Origin: Rattus norvegicus
Lineage: Eukaryota; Chordata; Mammalia; Rodentia; Muridae
Reading direction: 5' to 3'
Length of the DNA: 64,000 nt
NCBI RefSeq assembly: GCF_036323735.1
Contig: NC_086031.1
Coordinates: forward strand, 31,484,225 to 31,548,224
The translations under genes and the position numbers were made by a program. The notes under the pieces were generated by a model that saw only the letters and a list, made by a program, of their open reading frames with translations, was not told where the DNA came from and searched no databases. The stretch's first letter is position 1. Each line of letters begins with the position of its first letter. Of this stretch, positions 1-13,087 are shown piece by piece.

Positions 1-3000
1 CTCTTCTAATATTTGTACTTTTAAAGATTTATCAAAACTACCTGAGCCGAATCTGAGTAACTTGTTGAATTCGGTAAGTTCCCCATAGGCCTCAATAGTA
101 ATAAGTGGACTTTTCGGGATATAGAAATATTTTCACGAATGGAATCAAAATTTCTAGGCGAATTCAGTGAGTTCCCAGTGGGACATGCTTGTATGAGTAG
201 GCTTTTCAATATATAACAACGTTTTAAGGAACGGAATCTAAGTATCATGGTGAATTCAATAGGTTCCCTATAGGATTCGCATGTAATAAGATTGTTATTC
301 AAGATAGACCAACTTTAAACGAACTGAAACACTGTATATTTGTGAATTCATTTAGTTCCCAGTAGAAGGCTCTTCTAATACTTGTCCTTTTAAAGATTTA
401 TCAAAATTACCTGAGCCGAATCTGAGTAACTTGTAGAATTCCTGAGGATCCCAACATGCCGCAGTAGTAATAAGTGGTCTGTTCGGGATATAGAAAAATT
501 TTCACGAATGGAATCAAAATTTCTAGGCGTATTCAATGTGTTCCCAATGGGACATGCTTTTATGAGTTGCCTTTCAATATATAACAATGTTTATAGGAAC
601 GGAATCTAAGTATCATGTTGAATTCAGTAGATTCCAAATAGGATTTGCATGTAATAACCTTGTTATTCAAGATACAGCAACTTTTTAACGAACTGAAACA
701 CTGTATTTTTGTGAATTCTGTTAGTTCCCAGTAGCAGGCTCTTCTAATATGTGTACTTTCAAAGATTTATCAAAATTACCTGAACCGAATCTGAGTAACA
801 TGTTGAATTCGGTTAGTTCCCAATAGGCCGCAGTAGTAATATGTGGACTGTTTGGGATATAGAAAAATTTTCACGAATGGAATAAAAATTTCTAGGCGAA
901 TTCAGTGTGTTCCCAAGGGGACATACTTGTATGAGTGTGCTTTTCAATATAGAGCAACATTTTAAGGAACAGAATCTATGTATCATGTTTAATTCAGTAG
1001 GTTCGCAATAGGATCCGCATGTAATAAGCTTGTTATTCAAGATAGAGCAACGTTTTAACGAACTGAAACACAGTTTATTTGTAAATTCAGTTAGTTCCCA
1101 GTAGCAGGCTCCTCTAATATGTGTACTTTCAAAGATTTATCAAAATTACCTGAGCCAAATCTGAGTAACATGTTGAATTCGGTTAGTTCCCAATAGGCCG
1201 CAGTAGTAATAAGTGCACTTTCGGGATATAGAAAAATTTTCACGAATGGAATCAAAATTTCTAGGCGAATTCAGTATGTTCCCAATGGGACATGCTTGTA
1301 TGAGTGTGCTTTTCAATATAGAGCAACATTATAAGGAACGGAAGCTAAGTATCATGGTGAATTAAGTAGGTTCCCAATAGCATCCGCATGTAATATGCTT
1401 GTTATTCATGAGAGAGCAACGTTTTAACGAACTGAAACACTGTATCTTTGTTTATTCAGTTAGTTACCAGTAGCAGGCTCTTCTAATATTTGTACTTTTA
1501 AAGATTTATCAAAACTACCTGAGCCGAATCTGAGTAACTTGTTGAATTCGCTTAGTTCCCAATAGGCCGCAGTAGTAATAAGTGGACTGTTCGGGATATA
1601 GAAAAATTTTCACGAATGGAATCAAAATTTCTAGGCGTATTCAATGTGTTCCCAATGGTACATGCTTGTATGAGTTGCCTTTCAATATATAACAATGTTT
1701 ATAGGAACGGAATCTAAGTATCATGTTGAATTCAGTAGGTTCCCAATAGGATTCTCATGTAATAAGCTTGTTATTCAAGATAGAGCAACGTTTTAAAGAA
1801 CTGAAACACTGTATCTTTGTGAATTCTGTTAGTTCCCAGTAGCAGGCCCTTCTAATATGTGTACTTTTAAAGAATTATCAAAATTTCCTACCCGAATCTG
1901 AGCAACATGTTGAATTCGGTTAGTTCCCAATAGGCCGCAGCAGTAATAAGTGGACTGTTTGGGATATAGAAAAATTTTCACGAATGGAATCCAAATTTCT
2001 AGGTGAATCAGTGTGTTCACAAGGGGACATACTTGTATGAGTGTGCTTTTCAATATAGAGCAACATTTTAAGGAACGGAATCTAAGTATCATGTTTAATT
2101 CAGTAGGTTCGCAACAGGCTTTGCATGTAATAAGTTTGTTATTCAAGATAGAGCAACATTTTAAAGAACGGAAACACGGTTTCTTTGTGAATTCAGTTAG
2201 TACCCAGTAGCAGTCTCTTCTAAAATGTGTACTTTTAAAGATTTATCAAAATTACCTGAGCAGAATCTGAGTAACATGTTGAATTCGGTTAGTTCCCAAT
2301 AGGCCGCAGTAGTAATAAGTGGACAGTTCGGGATATAGAAAAATTTTCACGAATGGAATCAAAATTTCTAGGCGTATTCAGTGTGTTCCCAATGGGACAT
2401 GCTTGTATGAGTTGCATTTCAATATAGAGCAACATTTTAAGGAACGGAATCTAAGGATCATGGTGAATTCATTAGGTTCCCTATATGAATTCGCATATAA
2501 TAAGCTTGTTATTCAAGATAGAGCAATGTTTTAACGAACTGAAACACTGTATCTTTGTGAATTCTGTTAGTTCCCAGTAGCAGGCTCTTCTAATATGTGT
2601 ACTTTTAAAGATTTATCAAAATTTCCTTACCCGAATCTGAGTAACATGTTGAATTCGGTTAGTCCGAATAGGCCTCTGTAGTAATAAGTGGACTGTTCGG
2701 GATATAGAAAAATTTTCACGAATGGAATCAAAATTTCTAGGCGAATTCAGTGTGTTCCCAATGGGATATGCTTGTATTAGTGTGCTTTTCAATACAGAGT
2801 AACATTTTAACGAACAGAATCTAAGTATCATGGTGGATTTAGTATGTTCCAATAGGATTCGCATGTAATAAGCTTGTTATTCAAGATAGAGCAACGTTTT
2901 AACGAACTGAAACACTGTTTCTTTGTGAATTCAGTTAGTTCCCAGTAGCAGGCTCCTCTAATATGTGTACTTTCAAAGATTTATCAAAATAACCTTATCC

Positions 3001-3322
3001 GAATCGGGGTAACATGTTGAATTCGCTTTGTTCCCAATAGGACGCAGTAGTAATAAGTGCACTGTTCGGGATATAGAAAAATTTTCACGAATGGAATCAA
3101 AATTTCTAGGCAAATTCAGTATGTTCCCAATGGGACATGCTTGTATGAGTGTGCTTTTCAATATAGAGCAACATTATAAGGAACGGAAGCTAAGTATCAT
3201 GGTGAATTAAGTAGGTTCCCAATAGCATCCGCATGTAATATGCTTGTTATTCATGAGAGAGCAACGTTTTAACGAACTGAAACACTGTATCTTTGTTTAT
3301 TCAGTTAGTTACCAGTAGCAGG
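1..3322 (+). repeat. Block A, unit 1: 3322-base higher-order repeat (9 monomers)
   Basis: Base 1 onward reappears at 3323 onward. In the lines I compared, positions 1-2373 match 3323-5695 with a constant offset of 3322 and no difference. The first divergence is at 2374/5696. Monomers here average 369 bases, carry 'cttctaat' in the third subunit and often 'gtgtgttccc' in the first. The unit includes marker monomers with 'tgtaatatgcttgttattcatg' features near 1391 and 3235, where the HindIII site is lost. The window edge may cut the unit, so its true start is unknown. Confidence 0.85.
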
Positions 3323-6300
3323 CTCTTCTAATATTTGTACTTTTAAAGATTTATCAAAACTACCTGAGCCGAATCTGAGTAACTTGTTGAATTCGGTAAG
3401 TTCCCCATAGGCCTCAATAGTAATAAGTGGACTTTTCGGGATATAGAAATATTTTCACGAATGGAATCAAAATTTCTAGGCGAATTCAGTGAGTTCCCAG
3501 TGGGACATGCTTGTATGAGTAGGCTTTTCAATATATAACAACGTTTTAAGGAACGGAATCTAAGTATCATGGTGAATTCAATAGGTTCCCTATAGGATTC
3601 GCATGTAATAAGATTGTTATTCAAGATAGACCAACTTTAAACGAACTGAAACACTGTATATTTGTGAATTCATTTAGTTCCCAGTAGAAGGCTCTTCTAA
3701 TACTTGTCCTTTTAAAGATTTATCAAAATTACCTGAGCCGAATCTGAGTAACTTGTAGAATTCCTGAGGATCCCAACATGCCGCAGTAGTAATAAGTGGT
3801 CTGTTCGGGATATAGAAAAATTTTCACGAATGGAATCAAAATTTCTAGGCGTATTCAATGTGTTCCCAATGGGACATGCTTTTATGAGTTGCCTTTCAAT
3901 ATATAACAATGTTTATAGGAACGGAATCTAAGTATCATGTTGAATTCAGTAGATTCCAAATAGGATTTGCATGTAATAACCTTGTTATTCAAGATACAGC
4001 AACTTTTTAACGAACTGAAACACTGTATTTTTGTGAATTCTGTTAGTTCCCAGTAGCAGGCTCTTCTAATATGTGTACTTTCAAAGATTTATCAAAATTA
4101 CCTGAACCGAATCTGAGTAACATGTTGAATTCGGTTAGTTCCCAATAGGCCGCAGTAGTAATATGTGGACTGTTTGGGATATAGAAAAATTTTCACGAAT
4201 GGAATAAAAATTTCTAGGCGAATTCAGTGTGTTCCCAAGGGGACATACTTGTATGAGTGTGCTTTTCAATATAGAGCAACATTTTAAGGAACAGAATCTA
4301 TGTATCATGTTTAATTCAGTAGGTTCGCAATAGGATCCGCATGTAATAAGCTTGTTATTCAAGATAGAGCAACGTTTTAACGAACTGAAACACAGTTTAT
4401 TTGTAAATTCAGTTAGTTCCCAGTAGCAGGCTCCTCTAATATGTGTACTTTCAAAGATTTATCAAAATTACCTGAGCCAAATCTGAGTAACATGTTGAAT
4501 TCGGTTAGTTCCCAATAGGCCGCAGTAGTAATAAGTGCACTTTCGGGATATAGAAAAATTTTCACGAATGGAATCAAAATTTCTAGGCGAATTCAGTATG
4601 TTCCCAATGGGACATGCTTGTATGAGTGTGCTTTTCAATATAGAGCAACATTATAAGGAACGGAAGCTAAGTATCATGGTGAATTAAGTAGGTTCCCAAT
4701 AGCATCCGCATGTAATATGCTTGTTATTCATGAGAGAGCAACGTTTTAACGAACTGAAACACTGTATCTTTGTTTATTCAGTTAGTTACCAGTAGCAGGC
4801 TCTTCTAATATTTGTACTTTTAAAGATTTATCAAAACTACCTGAGCCGAATCTGAGTAACTTGTTGAATTCGCTTAGTTCCCAATAGGCCGCAGTAGTAA
4901 TAAGTGGACTGTTCGGGATATAGAAAAATTTTCACGAATGGAATCAAAATTTCTAGGCGTATTCAATGTGTTCCCAATGGTACATGCTTGTATGAGTTGC
5001 CTTTCAATATATAACAATGTTTATAGGAACGGAATCTAAGTATCATGTTGAATTCAGTAGGTTCCCAATAGGATTCTCATGTAATAAGCTTGTTATTCAA
5101 GATAGAGCAACGTTTTAAAGAACTGAAACACTGTATCTTTGTGAATTCTGTTAGTTCCCAGTAGCAGGCCCTTCTAATATGTGTACTTTTAAAGAATTAT
5201 CAAAATTTCCTACCCGAATCTGAGCAACATGTTGAATTCGGTTAGTTCCCAATAGGCCGCAGCAGTAATAAGTGGACTGTTTGGGATATAGAAAAATTTT
5301 CACGAATGGAATCCAAATTTCTAGGTGAATCAGTGTGTTCACAAGGGGACATACTTGTATGAGTGTGCTTTTCAATATAGAGCAACATTTTAAGGAACGG
5401 AATCTAAGTATCATGTTTAATTCAGTAGGTTCGCAACAGGCTTTGCATGTAATAAGTTTGTTATTCAAGATAGAGCAACATTTTAAAGAACGGAAACACG
5501 GTTTCTTTGTGAATTCAGTTAGTACCCAGTAGCAGTCTCTTCTAAAATGTGTACTTTTAAAGATTTATCAAAATTACCTGAGCAGAATCTGAGTAACATG
5601 TTGAATTCGGTTAGTTCCCAATAGGCCGCAGTAGTAATAAGTGGACAGTTCGGGATATAGAAAAATTTTCACGAATGGAATCAAAATTTCTAGGCAAATT
5701 CAGTGTGTTCCCAATGGGACATGCTTGTATGAGTGTGCTTTTCAATACAGAGCAACATTTTAAGGAACTGAAGCTAAGTATCATGGTGAATTCAGTAGGT
5801 TCCCAATAGGATCTGCATGTAATAAGCTTGTTATTCAAGATAGATCAACATTTTAACGAACTGAAACACTGTATCTTTGTGTATTCAGTTACTTCCCAGT
5901 AGCAGGATCTTCTAATATTTGTACTTTTAAAGATTTATCAAAACTACCAGAGCCGAAAATGAGTAACTTGTTGAATTCGGTAAGTTCCCTATATGCCTCA
6001 GTATTAATATGTGGACTTTTCGGGATATAGAAATATTTTCACGAATGGAATCAAAATTTCTAGGCGTATTCAGTGTGTTCCCAATGGGACATGCTTGTAT
6101 GAGTTGCATTTCAATATAGAGCAACATTTTAAGGAACGGAATCTAAGGATCATGGTGAATTCATTAGGTTCCCTATATGAATTCGCATATAATAAGCTTG
6201 TTATTCAAGATAGAGCAATGTTTTAACGAACTGAAACACTGTATCTTTGTGAATTCTGTTAGTTCCCAGTAGCAGGCTCTTCTAATATGTGTACTTTTAA

Positions 6301-7384
6301 AGATTTATCAAAATTTCCTTACCCGAATCTGAGTAACATGTTGAATTCGGTTAGTCCGAATAGGCCTCTGTAGTAATAAGTGGACCGTTTGGGATATAGA
6401 AAAATTTTCACGAATGGAATCAAAATTTCTAGGCGAATTCTGTGAGTTCCCAATGGGACATGCTTGTATGAGTGTGCTTTTCAATATAGAGCAACATTTT
6501 AAGGAACAGAATCTAAGTACTGTGTTGAATTCAGTAGGTTCCCAATAGGATTCGCATGTAATAAGCTTGCTATTCAAGATAGAGCAACGTTTTAACGAAC
6601 TGCAACACTGTTTCTTTGTGAATTCAGTTAGTTCCCAGTAGCAGGCTCTTGCAATTTGTGTCCTTTTAAAGATTTATCAAAATTACCTGAGCCGATTCTG
6701 ACTAACTTGTTGAATTCGGTTAGTTCCCAATAGGTAGCAGTAGTAATAAGAGGATGTTCGGGATATAGAAAAATTTTCACGAATGGAATCAAAATTTCTA
6801 GGCGATTTCAGTGTGTTCCCAATGGGACATGCTTGTATGAGTGTGCTTTTCAATATAGAGCAACATTTTAAGGAACGGAATCTAAGTATCATGGTGGATT
6901 CAGTAGGTTCCCAATAGGATTCGCATGTAATAAGCTTATTATTCAAGATAGAGCAACGTTTTAACGAACTGAAACACTGTTTCTTTGTGAATTCAGTTAG
7001 TTCCCAGTAGCAGGCTCTTCTAATATGTGTACCTTTAAAGATTTATCAAAATTACCTGATCCGAATCTGAGTAACATGTTGAAATCGGTTAGTTCCCAAT
7101 AGGCCGCAGTAGTAATAAGTGGACTGTTCGGGATATAGAAAAATTTTCACGAATGGAATCAAAATTTCTAGGCGAATTCAGTGTGTTCCCAATGGGACAT
7201 GCTTATATGTGTTTGCTTTTCAATATAGAGTAACATTTTAAGGAACAGAATCTAAGTATCATGGTGAATTAAGTAGGTTCCCAATAGCATCCGCATGTAA
7301 TATGCTTGTTATTCATGAGAGAGCAACGTTTTAACGAACTGAAACACTGTATCTTTGTTTTTTCAGTTAGTTACCAGTAGCAGG
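3323..7384 (+). repeat. Block A, unit 2: 4062-base higher-order repeat (11 monomers)
   Basis: This is a copy of unit 1 with two extra monomers. Offset 3322 holds to 5695. The offset then becomes 3692 (2371 aligns with 6063) and holds to about 6385, so one extra monomer lies at about 5696-6063. From 6386 to about 7268 the sequence is more diverged. The start of the next unit at 7385 fixes the total length at 4062 bases, which means a second extra monomer lies in that diverged part. Changes by whole monomers are the expected product of unequal exchange. Confidence 0.82.
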
Positions 7385-8431
7385 CTCTTCTAATATTTGT
7401 ACTTTTAAAGATTTATCAAAACTACCTGAGCCGAATCTGAGTAACTTGTTGAATTCGGTAAGTTCCCCATAGGCCTCAATAGTAATAAGTGGACTTTTCG
7501 GGATATAGAAATATTTTCACGAATGGAATCAAAATTTCTAGGCGAATTCAGTGAGTTCCCAGTGGGACATGCTTGTATGAGTATGCTTTTCAATATATAA
7601 CAACGTTTTAAGGAACGGAATCTAAGTATCATGGTGAATTCAATAGGTTCCCTATAGGATTCGCATGTAATAAGATTGTTATTCAAGATAGACCAACTTT
7701 AAACGAACTGAAACACTGTATATTTGTGAATTCATTTAGTTCCCAGTAGAAGGCTCTTCTAATACTTGTCCTTTTAAAGATTTATCAAAATTACCTGAGC
7801 CGAATCTGAGTAACTTGTAGAATTCCTGAGGATCCCAACATGCCGCAGTAGTAATAAGTGGTCTGTTCGGGATATAGAAAAATTTTCACGAATGGAATCA
7901 AAATTTCTAGGCGTATTCAATGTGTTCCCAATGGGACATGCTTTTATGAGTTGCCTTTCAATATATAACAATGTTTATAGGAACGGAATCTAAGTATCAT
8001 GTTGAATTCAGTAGATTCCAAATAGGATTTGCATGTAATAACCTTGTTATTCAAGATACAGCAACTTTTTAACGAACTGAAACACTGTATTTTTGTGAAT
8101 TCTGTTAGTTCCCAGTAGCAGGCTCTTCTAATATGTGTACTTTCAAAGATTTATCAAAATTACCTGAACCGATTCTGAGTAACATGTTGAATTCGGTTAG
8201 TTCCCAATAGGCCGCAGTAGTAATATGTGGACTGTTTGGGATATAGAAAAATTTTCACGAATGGAATAAAAATTTCTAGGCGAATCAGTGTGTTCCCAAG
8301 GGGACATACTTGTATGAGTGTGCTTTTCAATATAGAGCAACATTTTAAGGAACAGAATCTATGTATCATGTTTAATTCAGTAGGTTCGCAATAGGATCCG
8401 CATGTAATAAGCTTGTTATTCAAGATAGAGC
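7385..8431 (+). repeat. Block A, unit 3, partial copy
   Basis: The first roughly 1050 bases of the block A unit recur with offset 4062 (3323 aligns with 7385). Differences noticed include 'gagtatgc' near 7579 where unit 2 has 'gagtaggc', 'ccgattctg' near 8169 where unit 2 has 'ccgaatctg', and a one-base loss at the GAATTC near 8283 that destroys the site. The match fades at about 8431, where the copy passes into block B. The higher number of differences suggests this is an older or separately drifting copy than units 1 and 2. Confidence 0.75.
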
Positions 8432-11400
8432 AACGTTTTAACGAACGGAAACACTGTTTCTTTGTGAATTCAGTTAGTTCCCAGTAGCAGGCTCTTCTAA
8501 AATGTGTACTTTTAAAGATTTATCAAAATTACCTTAGCCGAATCTGAGTAACATGTTGAATTCGGTTAGTTCCCAGTAGGCCTCAGTAGGAATAAGTGGA
8601 CTGTTAGGGATATAGAAAAATTTACACGAATGGAATCAAAATTTCTAGGCGAATTCAGTGTGTTCCCAATGGGACATGCTTGTATGAGTGTGCATTTCAA
8701 TATAGAGCAACATTTTAAGGAACAGAATCTTAGTATCATGGTGGATTAAGTAGGTTCCCAATAGGATTCGCATGTAATAAGCTTGTTATTCAAGATAGAG
8801 CAACGTTTTAACGAACTGAAACACTGTATCTTTGTGAATTCTGTCATTTCCCAGTAGCAGGCTCTTCTAATATGTGTACTTTTAAAGATTTATCAAAATT
8901 TCCTTAGCCGAATCTGAGTAACATGTTGAACTCGGTTAGTTCCCAATAGGCCGCAGTAGTAATAAGTGGACCGTTTGGGATATAGAAAAATTTTCACGAA
9001 TGGAATCAAAATTTCTAGGCGAATTCAGTGTGTTCCCAATGGGACATGCTTGTATGAGTGTGCTTTTCAATATAGAGCAACATTTTAAGGAACAGAATCT
9101 AAGTATTATGTTGAATTCAGTAGGTTCCCAATAGGATTCGCATGTAATAAGCTTGCTATTCAATATACAGCAACGTTTTAACGAACTGAAACACTGTTTA
9201 TTTGTGAATTCAGTATGTTCCCAGTAGCAGGCTTTTGCAATGTTTGTCCTTTTAAAGATTTATCAAAATTATCTGAGCCGAATCTGAGTAACATGGTGAA
9301 TTCGGTTAGTTCCCAATAGGCTGCAGTAGTAATAAGTGGACTGTTCGGGATATAGAAAAATTTTCACGAATGGAATCAAATTTTCTGGGCGAATTCAGTG
9401 AGTTCCCAATGGGACATGCTTGTATGAGTGTGCTTTTCAATATAGAGCAACATTTTAAGGAACGGAAGCTAAGTATCATGGTGGATTCAGTAGGTTCCCA
9501 ATAGGATTCGCATGTAATAAGCTTATTATTCAAGATAGAGCAACGTTTTAACGAACTGAAACACTGTTTCTTTGTGAATTCAGTTAGTTCCCAGTAGCAG
9601 GCTCTTCTAATATGTGTACTTTTAAAGATTTATCAAAATAACCTGAGCCGAATCTGAGTAACATGTTGAATTCGCTTAGTTCCCAATAGGCCGCAGTAGT
9701 AATAAGTGTACTGTTCGGGATATAGAAAAAATTTCATGAATGGAATCAAAATTTCTAGGCGAATTCAGTGAGTTCACAATGGGACTTGCTTTTATGAGTG
9801 TGCTTTTTAATATATAACAACGTTTTAAGGAACGGAATCTAAACATCATGGTGAATTCAGTAGGTTCCCAATAGGATCCGCATGCAATAAGCTTGTTACT
9901 CAAGATAGAGCAACGTTTTAACGAACTGAAACACTGTTTCTTTGTGAATTCAGTTAGTTCCCAGTAGCAGGCTCCTCTAATATGGGTACTTTCAAATATT
10001 TATCAAAATTACCTGAGCCGAATCTGAGTAACTTTTTGAATTCGTTTCGTTCCCAATAGGACGCAGTAGTAATAAGTGGACTGTTCGGGATATAGAAAAA
10101 TTTTCACGAATGGAATCAAAATTTCTAGGCGTATTCAATGTGTTCCCAATGGGACATGCTTGTATGAGTGTGCTTTTCAATGTAGAGCAACATTTAAAGG
10201 AACGGAATCTAAGTATCATGGTGAATTCAGTAGGTCCCAATAGGATTCGCATGTAATAAGATTGTTATTCAAGATAGAGCAACGTTTTAACGAACTGAAA
10301 CACTGTTTCTTTGTGAATTCAGTTAGTTCCCAGTAGCAGACTCTTGCAATGTGTGTCCTTTTAAAGATTTATCAAAATTACCTGAGCCGATTCTGAGTAC
10401 CATGGTGAATTCGGTTAGTTCCCAGTAGGCCGCAGAAGTAATAAGTGGACTGTTCGGGAAATAGAAAAATTTTCACGAATGGAATCAAAATTTCTAGGCG
10501 AATTCAGTGAGTTCACAATGGGACTTGCTTGTATGAGTGTGCTTTTCAATATATAACAACGTTTTAAGGAACGGTATCTAAGTGTCATGGTGAATTCAGG
10601 AGGTTCCCAGTAGAATTCGCATGTAACAAGCTTGTTATTCAAGATAGAGCAACGTTTTAACGAACTGAAACACTGTATCTTTGTGTGTTCAGTTAGTTCC
10701 CTGTAGCAGGCTCTTCTAATATTTGTACTTTTAAAGATTTATCAAAATTACGTGAGCCGAATCTGAGTAACTTGTTGAACTCGGTTTGTTCCCAATAGGT
10801 CTCAGTAGTAATAAGTGGACTGTTCGGGATATAGAAATATTTTCACGAATGGAATCCAAATTTCTAGGCGTATTCAGTGTGTTCCCAATGGGACATGCTT
10901 GTATGAGTGTGCTTCTCAATATAGAGCAACATTTTAAGGAACGGACTCTAAGTAACACGGTGAATTCAGTAGGTTACCAATAGGATTCGCATGTAATAAG
11001 CTTGTTATTCAAGATAGAGCAACGTTTTAACCGACTGAAACACTGTTTCTTTGTGAATTTAGTTAACTCCCAGTAGCAGGCTCCTCTAATATGTGTACTT
11101 TCAAAGATTTATCAAAATTACCTGAGCCGATTCTGAGTAACATGTTGTATTCGGTTACTTCCCAATAGGACACAGTAGTAATAAGTAGACTGTTCGGGAT
11201 ATAGAAAAATTTTAACGAATGGAATCCAAATTTTTAGGCGAATTCTGTGAGTTCCCAATGGGACATGCTTGTATGAGTGTGCTTTTCAATATATGGCAAC
11301 ATTTTAAGGAAGAGAATCTGAGAATCATGGTGAATGCATTAGGTTCCCAATAGGACTCGCATGTAATAATCTTGTTATTCAAGATAGAGCAAAGTTTTGA
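8432..11400 (+). repeat. Block B, left part: transitional satellite I monomers
   Basis: About eight full monomers lie here in regular register without an obvious higher-order unit. Third-subunit variants are mixed: 'cttctaat', 'cttttgcaat' (near 9232) and 'ctcttgcaat' (near 10343). Monomers near 9676-10642 share an 'acaacgttttaagg' variant of the first subunit. The last 'ctctaat'-type monomer is near 11090. I see no gene or other element in this stretch. Confidence 0.8.
9021..9390 (+). repeat. Reference satellite I monomer, 370 bases, four subunits
   Basis: This monomer is given as an example that shows the canonical structure cleanly. GAATTC starts at 9021, 9113, 9206, 9298 and again at 9391, giving subunits of 92, 93, 92 and 93 bases. 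Each subunit opens with GAATTC followed by a related stretch ending in 'ttccca'. The four are distinguished by what follows: 'atgggacatgcttg', 'ataggattcgcatg', 'gtagcaggctt' and 'ataggctgcagtag'. This shows that the monomer arose by two rounds of doubling of an ancestral 92/93-base unit. That evolutionary reading is inference; the spacing is read directly. Confidence 0.95.
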
Positions 11401-12987
11401 CGACTGAAACACTATTTCATTGTGAATTCAGTATTTTCCAGGAGCAGGCTCTTGTAATATGTGGACTTTTAAAAATTTATCAAAATTTGGTGAGCCGAAT
11501 CTGCGTAACATGGTGAATTCGGTTAGTTCCCAATAGGCCGCAGTAGCAATATGGACTGTTCGGGATATAGAAAAATTTTCACGAATGGAATCAAAATTTC
11601 TAGGCGAATTCAGTGAGTCCCAATGGGACATGCTTGTATGAATGTGCTTTTCAATATAGAGCAACATTATAAGAAACGGAATCTAAGTATCATGGTTTAT
11701 TCAGTAGGTTCCCAATAGTATTCGCATGTAATAAGCTTGTTATTCAAGACAGAGCAAAGTTTTTAAACTGAAACACTCTTTCTTTGTGAAATCAGTTAGT
11801 TCCCAGTAGCAGGCTCTTGTAATATGTGTACTTTTCAAGATTTATCAAAATTTGTTGAGCCGAATCTGAGCAACACGGTGAATTCTGTTAATTCCCAATA
11901 GGCAGCAGTAGTAATAAGTGGACTCTTCTGGATATAGAAAAATTTATACGAATGAAATCAAAATTTCTAGGCGAATTAAGTGAGATCCCAAAGGGATATG
12001 CTTGTATGAGTGCTCTTTTCAATATAGAGCAACATTATAAGGAACAGAATCTAAGTATCATGGTGAATTCAGGAGGTTCCCAATAGGATTCGCATGTAAT
12101 AAGCTTATTATTCAAGATAGAGCAACGTTTTAACGAACTGAAATACTGTTTTTTGTGAATTCAGTTAGTTCCCAGGAGCAGCCTCTTTTAATATGTGTAC
12201 CTTTAAATATTTATCAAAATTTCCTGAGCCGAATCAGAGTAACATGGTGAATTCGGTTAGTTCCCAATAGGCCGCAGTAGTAATAATTGGACTGTTCGGG
12301 ATATAGAAAAATTTTCACGAATGGAATCAAAATTTCTAGGCGAATTCGGTGAGTTCCCAATGGGACATGCTTTTATGAGTGTGCTTTTCAATATATGGCA
12401 ACATTTTAAGGAACAGAATCTAAGTATCATGGTGAATTCAGTAGGTTCCCAAGAGGATTCGCATGTAGTAAGCTTGTTATTCAAGATAGAGCAATGTTTT
12501 AACGAACTGAAACACTGTTTCTTTGGGAATTCAGTTAGTTGCCAGTAGCAGGCTCTTGTAATATGTGTACTTTTAACGATTTATCTAAATTTCCTGAGTC
12601 GAATCTGAGTAACATGGTGAATTCGGCTAGTTCCTAATAGGCAACAGTAGTAATAAGTGGTAAGTTCGGGATATTGAAAAATTTTCACGAATGGAATCAA
12701 ATATCTGGACGAATTCAGTGAGTTCCCAATGGGACATGCTTATATGAGTGTGCTTTTAAATATATGGCAACATTATAAGGAACGTAATCTAAGTATCATG
12801 GTATATTCAGGAGGTTCCCAATAGGATTCGCATGTAATAAGCTTGTTATTCAAGATAGAGCAAAGTTTTAACGAACTGAAACACTCTTTCTTTGTGAATT
12901 CATTTAGTTCCCAGTAGCAGGCTCTTGTAATATGTGTACTTTTAAAGATTTATCAAAATATGGTGAGCCGAATCTGAGTAATATAGT

Positions 12988-13087
12988 GAATTCGGTTAGT
13001 TCGGTTAGTTCCTAGGAGCAGGCTCTTGTAATATGTGTACTTTTAAAGATTTATCAAAATTTCTGAGCCGAATCTTAGTAATATGGT
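12988..13087 (+). repeat. Supernumerary 100-base quarter-monomer (copy 1 of 7)
   Basis: Two successive GAATTC sites at 12988 and 13088 both belong to the fourth-subunit type ('gaattcggttagtt'). The segment between them is a lone third-type subunit ('cctaggagcaggctcttg') of 100 bases. Eight bases are duplicated at the junction ('cggttagtt' appears twice in succession). The other three subunits expected between two fourth-type sites are absent. Confidence 0.85.
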
